Source: Spiroplasma endosymbiont of Danaus chrysippus
GTDB lineage: Bacteria; Bacillota_I; Bacilli_A; Mycoplasmatales; VBWQ01
DNA: 34,429 bases
Direction of reading: 5' to 3'
NCBI RefSeq assembly: GCF_902809815.1
Contig: NZ_CADDIL010000002.1
Coordinates: forward strand, 105,315-139,743
Below are positions 20,658 to 30,486 of this stretch, in pieces. The position numbers were made by a program, and so were the translations under genes. The notes under the pieces were generated by a model that made no database searches, was not told the DNA's origin, and saw only the letters and a list, made by a program, of their open reading frames with translations. The stretch's first letter is position 1. Each line of letters opens with the position of its first letter.

Positions 20658-21043
20658 TTATTCTTACCTTTATTTTCTAAACTAATTGCTATAGGGGCTG
20701 TATTATCACTACTTTTTATATCAATTTTTGTATATAAATGATATTCTTTCACAAATGCTCTTTCTAAATATCATGCAGTATTATTTGCATTTGCTTTTAA
20801 ATATCTTTGTGTATTAATATGGCGTATTTGTAAATATGCTCAATTAATTTGTTGTAAAAAAGTATTTCTCTTTTTTTTTCAACTATAAAGAGTATTTTCT
20901 GTAATATTTAAATAAACTAACATACCAATTTTAGTAGGTACTTCATCAAACTCTTTACAATGAATAAAATAATTTTCTAATGCCTCTCTTAATTTTGTAG
21001 CATCATTAAAAATTGTTCTTATTTTTATTTTTTCTTCTTGCAC
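20651..21043 (-). CDS. terS: Terminase small subunit, second copy
   Basis: 130 aa, intact. GTG at 21043 with AAAGGAG 8 nt upstream, as in copy A. It differs from copy A most in the middle (HINTQRYLKANANNTAWYLE against HLNLQRYLTSNAGTSSWYLK) and keeps the identical end (IAISLENKGKNKC) overlapping terL. The conserved ends and the variable middle suggest different DNA-recognition specificity (inference). Confidence 0.7.
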
Positions 21044-21193
21044 ATAAAAATCTCCTTTCATATGCTTTAAAAAAAGAAAAATTTATGATATAATTAATAT
21101 AATCTTTAAGTTAAACGTTGGCAGTAATAACTTATTAACTTTATTAATTACTTCATATATTTTTTTATTTAATTTTTATAATATAATTATAAC

Positions 21194-21221
21194 AAAAAAT
21201 AGCATTATACTGCTATTTTTT
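21194..21221 (-). terminator. Hairpin upstream of terS copy B
   Basis: AAAAAATAGCATTATACTGC then TATTTTTT, the counterpart of 16152-16179 with one base changed in the loop. Confidence 0.8.
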
Positions 21222-21472
21222 TATTTTTTCTCTTAATTTTAAAAATATCTCTTATAGTTTTTCAAAATTTAAAATTTGGATTTTCTTTTTTAAATATTTT
21301 ATTTGCTCAAAATAAACCAATAATATTTAATGAAATAAACATAAAAAATATACCCATTTTTTTGTCTATGACAAAATTCAGTTCCTTTTACACCGATTAA
21401 TACTAGTGCAAATATTATTAAATATATTGAAAGCGCTATTGCTAATAGTGGTCATTCACCCAATTTTAACAT
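21205..21472 (-). pseudogene. Small two-helix membrane protein, second copy, frameshifted
   Basis: ATG at 21472 after AAAGGAAA. Begins MLKLGEWPLLAIALSIYLII, matches the 16481-16765 protein in layout, then loses frame at an A7 run (about 21360). The other frame continues with a second helix (FFMFISLNIIGLFWANK) and a basic tail (KIFKKENPNFKFWKTIRDIF). Total span is not a multiple of three, consistent with one gained or lost A. Replication slippage in the A run is likely. Confidence 0.65.
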
Positions 21473-21570
21473 TTTTATTTTCCTTTTCTATTTATATTTT
21501 TCTTTATTGTACATTATTTTATTAAAAAAGAAAAGATAACTAATAAAAGTTATCTTTTAAACGTAAATAG

Positions 21571-22782
21571 AATTTTCAAGTTATCAAGTTATTAAACGTT
21601 TGTAAATATTATACTCTAAAATCAGAAATCACAGATATTTTAGCAAAATATTTTCAAAAAATCCATGATTTTGATGAATATTTTTTTCAAAATAGAGATA
21701 AAAATGAATATAAAATTGATTCAAGAGTTAATAGAACAATAAATACTCCAATTGGAATGGATACTTTTAGACAAAGAGTTTATTGAGATACAATTAATAA
21801 ACAATATTATTATCCCATTTATGAAGAATTTGGTATTAAAAAAAGAGCAAGAATTACTAATGATTTATATTTTGATATATTAGATAATTTAATTGAAAAC
21901 TTAATAAGTAAAAAAGGTTATTTTAATATTCAATCAGAATTTAAACATACTTCTTTTTCTAAAAATCTTATTTCAAGAATTTTTAAAGATTCAAAAATTG
22001 AAAAATGAATACCAGAAGAAAAATTTAAAGTATTAGATAATGAAAAATTAAATATATGTGCAGATGATGCTTATATAACTTGTTGAGATGAAAATGGTTT
22101 AAAACAACAATATTGTTGTAGACTTTTAACTTATAATTTAGGAAGAAAAGAAATTTATTCATATAGAAATAAATTAGATAAGAAAATAACTTCATTTATG
22201 TTATTTAAAACTAATAATGCACCAAAACAAGAAGAATTACATAATTTTACAATGCAAACTATTAATAATCATTATGATATTAAATTAAATATATTTGCTA
22301 TTAATTGAGAATATAATAATTATAATTTAGTAGTTGCTGGCGATGGTGCATTATGAATTAGAGCAATGGCTAGTTGATTGGGTTGTTATTATATTTTAGA
22401 TAAATATCATGCTTATAGTTATTTATGAAAATCTTTTGTTAATGTTCGTGGTAAACATCAAAAAAAAGCACTTGATTGAACAAAGTATTTAGATGTAACA
22501 ACTACTTTTTCAAATGGTAATTATAATGGATTAATTACTATTTTAGAAAATAATCATAATAAAGTTACTAAAAAAACTTATAATTATTTTAAAAATAATG
22601 AACAAGGAATTATTAATCAAAATGCTTCTTGAAATATTGGATGTTCTGCAGAAAGTGATGTTTATCATTTTTTAAAATCTTTAACTAATGGAGCAAAAAT
22701 ATATAATTATCAAACATTAAATAATATGTTAATTGCAAAAGCAAATTATTTAAATGCTAGAAGTTATATGAATAGTACTTAA
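21571..22782 (+). pseudogene. UPF0236/Mbov_0401-type transposase, copy B, start codon lost
   Basis: Open frame of about 404 codons homologous to copy A (ICADDAYITCWDENGLKQQY, VVAGDGALWIRAMASWLGCY, CSAESDVYHFLKSLTNG), with all three candidate catalytic positions kept. No ATG, GTG or TTG start aligned with copy A: the first ATG in frame lies well inside (PIGMDTF, about 21756). Compared with copy A, the sequence from the promoter-like TATACT joins directly to codon 13 or so, deleting the inverted repeat and start codon. Terminal residue region (LNARSYMNST) and TAA are intact. Confidence 0.8.
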
Positions 22783-22808
22783 TAAATTAAAACTTCATAT
22801 TTTTAAAA

Positions 22809-22835
22809 TCTAATTTTAAGATTAGAATTTTTGTT
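22809..22835 (+). terminator. Trailing hairpin of UPF0236 gene B
   Basis: TCTAAT TTTAAG ATTAGA followed by ATTTTTGTTTTG. Parallel to the hairpin after copy A. Confidence 0.6.
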
Positions 22836-22936
22836 TTGTTTAAATGTAATTTTATAATTATATTTTTTAGTATTTTTAAATTTTATGGTATAATTAAATT
22901 AAAAAATCATAGAATTTTCAAGTTATATTGTAAATG

Positions 22937-23086
22937 TTATTGAATTCTATGGGTTAAACTTATACGTCCAACTAAATTATCTTTTTTTAAATCATCAATC
23001 AGTTTAATTAGCCCTATTTTAAATTCAATATCATCACTGTCTGGTATGCAAATCGTTCCTCTTTTAGTTAAATATTCTTTATCCAT
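22937..23086 (-). CDS. Small acidic protein, 49 aa, unknown
   Basis: MDKEYLTKRGTICIPDSDDI ... LIDDLKKDNLVGRISLTHRI. Ribosome-binding site AGAAGG. The ATG lies inside the end of the preceding zinc-ribbon gene (overlap of 8 bases), so it is the third gene of an overlapping operon. No family recognised. The stop falls in a 9-bp inverted repeat CATAGAATT / AATTCTATG (22908-22948). Confidence 0.5.
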   Translation of the reverse strand: MDKEYLTKRGTICIPDSDDIEFKIGLIKLIDDLKKDNLVGRISLTHRIQ

Positions 23087-23249
23087 ATTTATACCTTCTA
23101 CTTAACCTAATATTTAAAATACAGTCATAACAAATCGCTTTACTATTTTTATCTCTTAAAAAATATTTTCTTGTTTTTATATCATTAGTATTAAAGAATA
23201 AATAATCTAATTTATTTTGTTTACATGTTCAACAAAAATACTTTTTCAT
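23079..23249 (-). CDS. Small zinc-ribbon-like protein, 56 aa
   Basis: MKKYFCWTCKQNKLDYLFFN ... KAICYDCILNIRLSRRYKYG. Two CxxC pairs (C6/C9 and C40/C43) form a likely zinc-binding ribbon. TGA Trp in CWTC. Start overlaps the previous gene by 29 bases. Possible nucleic-acid or protein binding; no specific family. Overlapping arrangement is typical of phage early or accessory genes. Confidence 0.55.
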
Positions 23250-23739
23250 TATGAGTTGAAATTTCTTTATATGAAGTAACTATATAATTAATTGGTAAAT
23301 CATCATGTTTATATGGATTATCTATTTTAAAGCCTTTTCTGTTTTCTTCTCACGTAATGTTATATTTAAAACAAGGATTAGTAATTTTAGTTTTGTTATC
23401 TGTTATTTCACCCATAAATCAACTATTATGCTGTTCATAAAATGTTAGTGGTTCAAGTTTTATATCATTAAGATAATATTCTTTTGGAGTAATTGGTTTA
23501 TTAACAGTTATTTTTTGGTCTTTAATATATGGTTCTAATAATTTTATTAATTCATTACCACTTAATTCTCTTTTAATGTTTTCTAAATTAAAAACTCAAT
23601 ATGTATATTTATCATCAGCAATAAAACTATTATTTTTAACCATTCATTTTGGACATTGTAATTTATATTCACCATAATCAATAATAATAGATTGTGGTCT
23701 ATCTTTAACAATTTGTTCTTTTCTAAATTCTATTTGCAT
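23221..23739 (-). CDS. Hypothetical phage-like protein, 172 aa
   Basis: Starts MQIEFRKEQIVKDRPQSIII; contains KLQCPKWMVKNNSFIADDKY and WEENRKGFKIDNPYKHDDLP. No membrane segment, no catalytic motif I recognise. RBS AAAGG is 6 nt upstream of the ATG and directly follows the structured leader hairpin at 23755-23788. First gene of a three-gene overlapping operon. Its leader is shared with the unrelated-looking gene at 34287. Function unknown. Confidence 0.6.
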
Positions 23740-23754
23740 AATAATCCTTTCCTA

Positions 23755-23788
23755 ATATGTTCTGTTGCTTCTAGCATAAAGAACATAT
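23755..23788 (-). promoter_or_regulatory. Structured 5' leader hairpin, copy 1
   Basis: On the minus strand: outer stem ATATGTTCT / AGAACATAT, inner stem TGCT / AGCA around loop AGA, ending just before the ribosome-binding site AGGAAAGG and ATG. The second instance (34237-34271) has C for T and G for A at one outer-stem pair, so pairing is kept. Confidence 0.75.
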
Positions 23789-23847
23789 ATTTTGATTTTT
23801 AGATTATTAATAATCCCACTATTCGTTTTATTCATTCCAGCAATTCT

Positions 23848-23991
23848 GGGCTCAAAAATAAATTGTGAAATTTTAAAAAACATTGAGGCATTCGATTCAA
23901 TATTTATTTAATTTGCATTTAGCAAATTAATATTTTAATTGAACCGGTCCCGCTCAATTTTTTTACAAGTTTGAAATTTATTTTCTCGCCC
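23848..23991 (-). repeat. 144-bp imperfect palindrome in the leader
   Basis: Arms of about 70 nt centred at 23919.5. Matching blocks from the outside in: GGGC, AAAATAAATT, TTGAG, GnTTCAAT, and the inner stem TTAATTTGC / GCAAATTAA around ATTTA. Several differences become G-U pairs on the minus strand but A-C mismatches on the plus strand, which favours a minus-strand RNA. It contains no ORF. Confidence 0.7.
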
Positions 23992-24002
23992 AAAAATTTT
24001 TT

Positions 24003-24360
24003 CAAAAAAAATAAAAAATAAAACCAACACTTGCTCACTGAAGAGTGGCAAGGTTGGTTAAATAAAGAATAGAATTAATACAATAGGTCCCTACAACAGG
24101 TCTATATATACTAGTTTCCAATTCGCTCCCACCCCAAGAATTACCATTAAATGGTTAGTATATTTTATTAGGTATCACTCCACTTTTTATTTATCCATGC
24201 AAGTCCACATGCTCTAGCTACTATTTTTAACAACTGTGTTGTAGTTCACTTTTTTAATTCCCTAACACGTGTTGATAATAGTATTAAAGACGGTTATTAA
24301 TTATTAACTTCTCCTACTTGGTCACTGCGTGTAGTAGATATTTAAAGGATGTTAATAATA
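24003..24360 (-). ncRNA. Candidate structured RNA with own terminator, family unknown
   Basis: No ORF, but higher GC and repeated internal pairing on the minus strand: TATTATTAAC / GTTAATAAT enclosing TCTACT / AGTAGG; TACTATT / AATAGTA enclosing AACACGTGTT; ATATACTA / TAGTATAT enclosing ACCATT / AATGGT; and a closing hairpin AACCAAC..TTGC / GCAA..GTTGGTT (24022-24059) followed by a U-rich tract (24003-24021). The pattern fits a noncoding RNA or a long terminator-controlled leader for the three-gene operon. The invariant sequences of RNase P, tmRNA and T-box RNAs are not found. A GGGGTGGGAGCG stretch (about 24126-24137) is the most GC-rich part. Orientation is favoured, not proven. Confidence 0.55.
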
Positions 24361-24388
24361 AAAATTTTAAAATTTTACAATTACAAAA

Positions 24389-24416
24389 AAAAGACAAGAT
24401 TATTTCTTGTCTTTTT
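24389..24416. terminator. Bidirectional terminator at phage/core boundary
   Basis: AAAAGACAAGA TTATT TCTTGTCTTTT with T5 on the plus strand and T8 on the minus strand. It insulates the phage-like region from the recO-glyQS side. Confidence 0.85.
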
Positions 24417-24489
24417 CCTTTGATAATAATTTTAATTTAACTTACAAAATGTATCTTTTATTTTTTTAAAATACGTCGAATATTAAATT

Positions 24490-25151
24490 TAAGGGTTAAA
24501 GAGAGTAATTTTGTCTAATTTTCATTATTTTTCAAATAATTCATTTTTGGAAATAAGTTACTAATATGATAATTAATTATTTCGTAAATATGTCTTTTAG
24601 ATTGTTGAATTTTTATTTTTAATCAAAATTATGATTGTTCAAACTTATGTATAACATATAAAAAAATAAAAAGTTTTAATAGTTTTATAAATGAAAAAAG
24701 TTATCAATTGATTAAAAGTTTTAACAAGATAATTATTAATTATTTAGAAAAAATTAGTATTAATAATAAAAATATCTTTTCTTTTTTATTTAATTTATAT
24801 GAACAGTTAATGATAAATAGTAACTTTAAGAAAGTTTATGTTTTTTTCTTATTTCATAGTTTAATATTTCAAGGAATTCAGTTTAACTTTACTAATTGTA
24901 TTAATTGTAATCAAATAACTAATTTGTATTTAATTAATTATGATTTGGGTGGTATTTTTTGTAAAAATTGTTCTTTAAAATTAGCTATAATTAATTTTGA
25001 CATTGTTTTGTTTAAAAAAATATATCAACTTTATTTATTAAATTATCAAGATATTAATAAATGAAAAGTTGAAAATGAAGAACTTAATAAAATTCTTAAT
25101 ATTTTAGAAAACCACTGTCAAAAATATAATAATAAATTAATAATTACATAA
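24490..25151 (+). pseudogene. recO: recO remnant (C-terminal half readable, N-terminal half degraded)
   Basis: The frame open from 24588 to TAA at 25149-25151 encodes a helical region and the RecO zinc-binding block C-I-N-C ... GGIFCKNC (two CxxC pairs), as in Firmicutes RecO. Upstream in another frame GLKRVILSNFHYFS resembles the N-terminal OB-fold, but it has stops and no clean start, so the gene is frame-broken. RecO normally loads RecA in recombination repair. Its place directly before glyQS-dnaG-rpoD matches the conserved order and supports the identity. Confidence 0.65.
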
Positions 25152-25208
25152 ATATTTTAATAATTAGTTGTTATATTGTTTTTAATAATATATAACTCTT
25201 ATAATAGG

Positions 25209-25237
25209 TTGACAAAACCTATCTATGAACATATTAT
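25209..25237 (+). promoter_or_regulatory. Consensus sigma-A promoter upstream of glyQS
   Basis: TTGACA (25209-25214), 17-bp spacer, TATTAT (25232-25237). The -35 is perfect and the -10 near-consensus. It is followed by about 80 bp of leader before GGAGGGG and the glyQS ATG. Confidence 0.85.
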
Positions 25238-25315
25238 TAACAAGATTATTCTTTTTAGAGATTTTATGTATTATTTAAGATATTTAAGAAAATTTTTATG
25301 ATTAATGGAGGGGCA

Positions 25316-26731
25316 ATGATTAATAAAATTATCAATGATAAGTCAATGAAGGAAATAATTACTCATTTAAAAGAAAATGGTTTTATTTTTCAAGGATCAG
25401 AAATTTATTCTGGTCTTGCTAATAGTTGAGATTATGGTCCGCTTGGTGTAGCACTTAAAAATAATATTAAGAAAAGTTGATGAGTTTTTTTTGTCGAAAA
25501 AAATCCATACAATGTTGGGTTAGATAGTTCAATTATTATGAAATCTAAAGTTTGAGAAGCTTCAGGGCATTTGAGTAATTTTACTGATCCATTAATTGAT
25601 TGTAAAAAATGTAAGTCTCGATTTCGAGTTGATAATTTAATTAATCATTATTTTCCTAGTATTAATTGTGATAATTGAAGTAATGAAAAATTAGAAACAT
25701 ATATTAATCAAAATCATATTAAATGTATTAAATGCAATAATGAAGATTGAACTAAAGTTAGACAATTTCAATTAATGTTTGAAACATATCAAGGTGTTTT
25801 AAAAGAAGATAAAAATAAAATTTATTTAAGACCTGAAACTGCACAAGGAATATTTATAAATTTTAATAATGTAAGAAATAGTTGTAATAAAAAAGTACCA
25901 TTTGGTATTGGTCAAATTGGTAAAAGTTTTAGAAATGAGATAACTCCTGGTAATTTTATTTTTCGTACTAGAGAATTTGAACAAATGGAATTAGAATTTT
26001 TCTTTATTCCAAAGGATAAAAATGATAACACTTGATTTAATTATTGAGTTGATCAATGTAAAGAATTTCTCTCTCTAGTAGGTTTATTGAATTCAAAAAA
26101 TATAAAATTTAAAAATCATGAACAAAATCAACTAGCACATTATGCATTAGCAACTACTGATATTGAATATAATTTTCCTTTTGGTATGAGTGAATTATGT
26201 GGTATAGCTAATCGCGGGAATTATGATTTAACAAAACATAGTGAGAATTCTGGTGTAAATTTTGAAATTCAAGATCCTAATGTTACAGTAAAAAGAATGG
26301 TTATTCCTTCAGTTATTGAACCTTCAATTGGTGTTGAAAGGCTTTTATTAGCTTTAGTTTGTGAAGCATTTACAAAAGAAGTTTTAAAAGACGATAAAGA
26401 ACGGTTAGTGTTAAAATTAAATAAGAGTATTTGCCCTTATCAAGTAGCTGTTATGTCTTTAAATAAAACAAAATTGGGTAAAGAGGCATATGAAATTTTT
26501 GAAATGTTAAATAAAACACAATTAAGAGTAATTTATGAAGCATCATCAAGTATTGGTAAATCTTATGGTTATCAAGATGGTATTGGTACTATGTATTGTG
26601 TAACAATTGATTATGACACAAAAACTAAAGGTACTGTTACAATTAGAGATCGTGATACTACAAATCAAGTTATAATTAAAGTTGATCAACTTAAAGAATA
26701 TTTATATGACAAATTAGACATTATTTGTTAG
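25316..26731 (+). CDS. glyQS: Glycyl-tRNA synthetase (alpha2, GRS1 type)
   Basis: 471-aa class II synthetase charging tRNA-Gly in the cytoplasm. Marks: [18 protein letters not shown] (motif of the family N-terminus), a zinc-like CKKC...CDNW...CIKC insertion, motif 2 region [20 protein letters not shown], motif 3 [13 protein letters not shown], and C-terminal anticodon-binding domain starting near [10 protein letters not shown] and including [13 protein letters not shown]. Length is normal. RBS GGAGGGG. First gene of the glyQS-dnaG-rpoD cluster. TGA Trp at several sites. Confidence 0.95.
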
Positions 26732-26747
26732 AATTGTGTGAAAAAAT

Positions 26748-28523
26748 ATGGATATCGAGTTTAATAAAAAAATTAATGAAGTTAAAGCAAAAATTAATAT
26801 TGTTGAAGTTATGGGTAAATATTTAAATTTGATCCGTAAAGGCAATAATTTTTGAGCTATCTGTCCTTTTCACGAAGACTCTACTCCTTCATTATCAATT
26901 TCACAAGAAAAACAAATTTATAAATGTTTTTCTTGTGGTGAACAAGGAAACGTTTTTATTTTTTTACAAAAATATAAAAATATTAATTTTATTAATGCTC
27001 TTAAAGAAGCAGCAGATAATGTTAATTTAAATTTAAAAGAGTTTGATATTAATTTATCTGAATTTAATGTTGAAACTAAAAAAAATCCACTAAAAATTTT
27101 AAATAATATTGCAATGAATTTTTTTAGTTATCAGTTACTAACTGATATTGGTCAAGAAGCAATGAAATATTTACAAAATCGTAATATTACTACTGAAAAT
27201 ATTAAATATTTTAATATTGGTTATGCACCTATTAATAATGAATTAATAGATTATCTTAATGCACAAGGTTATAAAGATAATATTGAATTTGTAAAATTAG
27301 GACTCATGAAAATTAATAATAAGGATCAACTTCTTCCTACCTTTTCAAATCGAATTATGTTTGCTATTAAAGATGAAGATGGAGATTGTGTTGGTTTTTC
27401 TGCAAGAAATTATAATAGAGAAGATAAAAGTTATAAATATATTAATAGTCCAGAAACAGATTTTTTTAAGAAAAGTAAAATTTTATATAACTTTAATAAT
27501 GTTAAAAATTATATTAAAAAAAATGAAGTTATTTATTTGACTGAAGGTTTTATGGATGTTATTGCTCTAAATAATCAAAATATTAAAAATGTTGTTGCTT
27601 TAATGGGAACAAATTTAACAAAAGAACATATTTTACTTTTAAAAAAAATTACTATTAATATTATTATTTTTTTAGATGGTGATTTACCAGGAAAAATAGC
27701 ATCTTTAAAAATAGCTAGTGTTTTATTATCAAATAATTTTAAAGTACAAATTATCAATAATGATACTAAATTTGATCCTGATGAATTAATAAATAAATTT
27801 CCTCAAAAATTTTATGAAATAATAAAAAAAACCATTCATCCTTTTGAATTTGCAATTAATTTATCATTAACTAAATATAACATTAAAAAAGATAGTTATG
27901 AACTTAATGAATTTTTAAAATCATTAGTTCCAATTTGAACAAAAATCAATGATGTTATTACTCAAAAGTTTTACTTAAATATGTTAGCAAAAATAACTAA
28001 TTTATCCACTGAAGACTTAATACAAATTTTAAATATTAATAATAATTTATTAACTACAACTTTTAGTATCAAAAATAAATCTAAAATAGAAGTAAAAAAT
28101 ATTTTTTTTGAAGCACAAGAACAACTTATTTTTTTAGTAATGTTATCAAAAAATGTTTATTTAATTTTAGAAAAAGAAAAATTTATTTTTCCAAATCAAG
28201 ATTTTATGAATTTATACTTTTTAATTAGTCAAAAATATCAAAATAATCAAATAGAAGCAATTAATTTTGATTTAATTTTAGAAGAACTTAAAGGTAATTC
28301 ACTTTTAAATATTTTAGAAAAACTTCTTGATAAGTATAAAAATAAAAAGTTTGATTTAAAACCTCAAATTATTAATGATTACTTAAAAATTATTAATAAT
28401 CAACTAATTGATTATGAAATAAAAATGATCAATGATAAATTGAAATCTGAAAAAAATATTGAAAAACAAATATTGTTATTAAAAGAAATATCAGTATTAA
28501 AAAATAAAATAAAGAAAAAATAA
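26748..28523 (+). CDS. dnaG: DNA primase
   Basis: 591-aa primase laying RNA primers for replication. N-terminal CHC2-type zinc finger: C39, H42, C60, C63 in CPFHEDSTPSLS...YKCFSCGEQGN. Toprim core: RIMFAIKDEDGDCVGFSARN, then EGFMDVIA (catalytic Glu) and FLDGDLPG (metal-binding Asp pair). The C-terminal helicase-interacting part is poorly conserved and Lys/Asn-rich, as in other mollicutes. The ATG is 17 bases past the glyQS stop; no strong ribosome-binding site is visible, so coupling is likely. It is read in one open frame with TGA Trp. Confidence 0.94.
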
Positions 28524-28555
28524 GTATGATGATAAATTAAGGATAAGGTGAAAAT

Positions 28556-29908
28556 ATGGCTGTTATACAACAAAAAACGAAATTGAAAAAACTTTTAACT
28601 TTAGAGGAAGTAGAAAGTAATTTAATTAAAAAATTAGAAAAGAGTCAAACAAAAGAATTAAAACAAGAAGATGTCATTAAAGAGTTTGCACATTTAAAAT
28701 TAGATGATGATACGATTGAGGAAATTTTTGATCGGTTAGAAAAAGAAGGAGTAGTCTTTACTGATATTTTGATGGATGAAGTTGAACATGATGCTAATTT
28801 TCCCGATATTGATGATGAACAATTACCTGATGATTTAGATATTGATATTTTAGTTAGTGATTTGAGTTTTAAAAATACAATGGGGATCTCTAATGATACA
28901 AGAAGAAAAGATGGAATTAAGTCTTATTTTAATATTTTGGGAACAAGTCAAATATTGAGTCAAGGTGAGGAAATTAAATATGCTAAAATGTTAGAATCAA
29001 AAGATGTTGAGGAAAGAACATATGGTCGTGAGCAATTAATTAAATCAAATTTAAAATTAGTAGTTTCTGTTGCTAGAAAACATTTAAATCGTGGTTTAGA
29101 TTTTGCTGATTTAATTGAAGAAGGTAATATTGGTCTTATTAAAGCAGTTGATAAATTTGATTATCGCCGTGGTTTTAAATTTTCAACTTATGCTACTTGA
29201 TGAATTAGACAATCAATTACACGAAGTTTAGCTGATCAAGGTAAAATGGTTCGTGTACCTGTTCATATGGTTGAAAGAATTAATAAGTTAACAAGAATTG
29301 AAAGAAACTTAACACAAGAATTAGGTCGTGATCCTACTCATGAGGAAATTGCCAATAAAATGGGACAAAACATGACAGCCGATCGTGTTCGTGAAATTAA
29401 AAAACTTGCTATTGAACCAGTATCTTTAGAAAAACCAATTGGTGAAGAAGATGATACACATTTTGGTGATTTTATTAAAGATAAAAATATGCTATCTCCC
29501 GATGAATATGCTGAAAGACATTGATTAAGAGAACAATTGGATCGTGTTTTTGCTGAAGTATTAACAAAACGAGAAGAAAAAGTTATTAGAATGCGTTTTG
29601 GAATTTTACCAACAAAATTAAGAAGATTATTAGAACTTTGTGAAGATGAAAAAGAAATTATTGAATTAAAAACAGTAGTTAATAATTTACAGTTACACTA
29701 TGATACTAGTTTAGATAAAACAGAATTGTTAAGTGATAAGGTTGTTCATCGTCATATTACTAAGTACGATTCTCCAAAAACTCTAGAAGAAGTTGGTAAA
29801 GAATTTATTGTTACAAGAGAAAGAATTAGACAAATAGAAGCAAAGGCAATTAGAAAATTAAAACATCCGTCTAAATCTAAACATATTAAAGAATTTTATA
29901 AAGGATAA
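28556..29908 (+). CDS. rpoD: Primary sigma factor with insertion in region 4
   Basis: 450-aa housekeeping sigma factor. Region 1.1 is acidic; region 2 has the [20 protein letters not shown] and [20 protein letters not shown] motifs that bind core RNA polymerase and the -10 box; region 3 begins [13 protein letters not shown]. Region 4.1 ([12 protein letters not shown]) and 4.2 ([20 protein letters not shown]), the -35-binding helix-turn-helix, are separated by an extra 57 residues (about 351-407: [20 protein letters not shown] and following), where most homologues have 4-6. RBS AAGGTG. Two TGA Trp (WWIRQ). The insertion keeps frame and 4.2 is intact, so the factor is probably functional. Confidence 0.95.
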
Positions 29909-29916
29909 TAGTTAAA

Positions 29917-30486
29917 ATGTTAACTATCAATAATATAATTAATGTTTTAGAAACATATTTTCCTTTAAAAGATGTTTGTGAATGAGATTTTTCAGGAATA
30001 CAAATTAAATCAAAAACAAAGACCAATATTAATAAAATTTTAGTTTGTTTGGATGTTACTAATGAAGTTTTAACTGAGGCCATTAATAATAATATTGATT
30101 TAATAATTTCTCATCATCCATTAGTTTTTGCCAAAGATTAATCAATCTAATATTTCAAATTGAAAAAAAGAATTATATAGTAAAATACTAATAGCAGATA
30201 TTAATGTATATTCATTACATATTAATTTTGATATATCATTAGTAGGTATGAATATGTTGATGGCTAAAGAATTAAAAATTAAAAATATTCATTTTATTAA
30301 TGAAGAAAAGTTGGCAATAGTTGGTAAATTTGATAGACAAATGCCATTAAAAGAATTAATTAATAACTTAAAAAAATATTTTAATGTTGCAAATATACAA
30401 TTGGTTAATAATAAATTGAGTGATAACAATATAGTGACTGTTGCTTTATCTGCTGGTGCTGGTGGTGATATTATTAGTAATTTATC
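29917..30486 (+). pseudogene. NIF3-family protein, frameshifted and cut by IS3
   Basis: MLTINNIINVLETYFPLKDV... LIISHHPLVFAK starts a NIF3-like (YqfO type) metal-binding protein with the HHPL motif. At about 30135 the frame is lost (TAA) and continues in the +1 frame as INQSNISNWKKELYSKILIA ... INFDISLVGMNMLMAKELKI, the normal follow-on of this family. The 3' end is cut at 30486 by IS3 copy 3. ATG lies 9 bases past the rpoD stop, matching the usual rpoD-nif3 neighbourhood. Confidence 0.75.

Larger units (their letters stand above)
21567..22926 (+). mobile_element. UPF0236 module B, flanked by 18-bp direct repeats
   Basis: ATAGAATTTTCAAGTTAT occurs at 21567-21584 and 22909-22926. Between them lie the truncated UPF0236 gene and its hairpin, about 1.3 kb. 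The position relative to the hairpin and membrane gene is the same as in module A, though the repeat sequence differs. Confidence 0.5.

Noticed and set aside
22783-24002. Toxin-antitoxin system in the three-gene operon
   Set aside because: Overlapping small genes fit superficially, but no toxin or antitoxin motif is recognisable; the zinc-ribbon protein alone is not evidence.
24003-24360. RNase P RNA, tmRNA or T-box riboswitch
   Set aside because: Searched both strands by eye for GAGGAAAGUCC/ACAGA, for GGGG...CGACNGG with a CCA-type end, and for the GGGUGGnACCGCG T-box. Only weak look-alikes (GTGGAGTGATACC, GGGGTGGGAGCG) are present and the downstream gene is not amino-acid related.
27575-27757. 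Minus-strand ORF inside dnaG
   Set aside because: Antisense shadow in AT-rich DNA.
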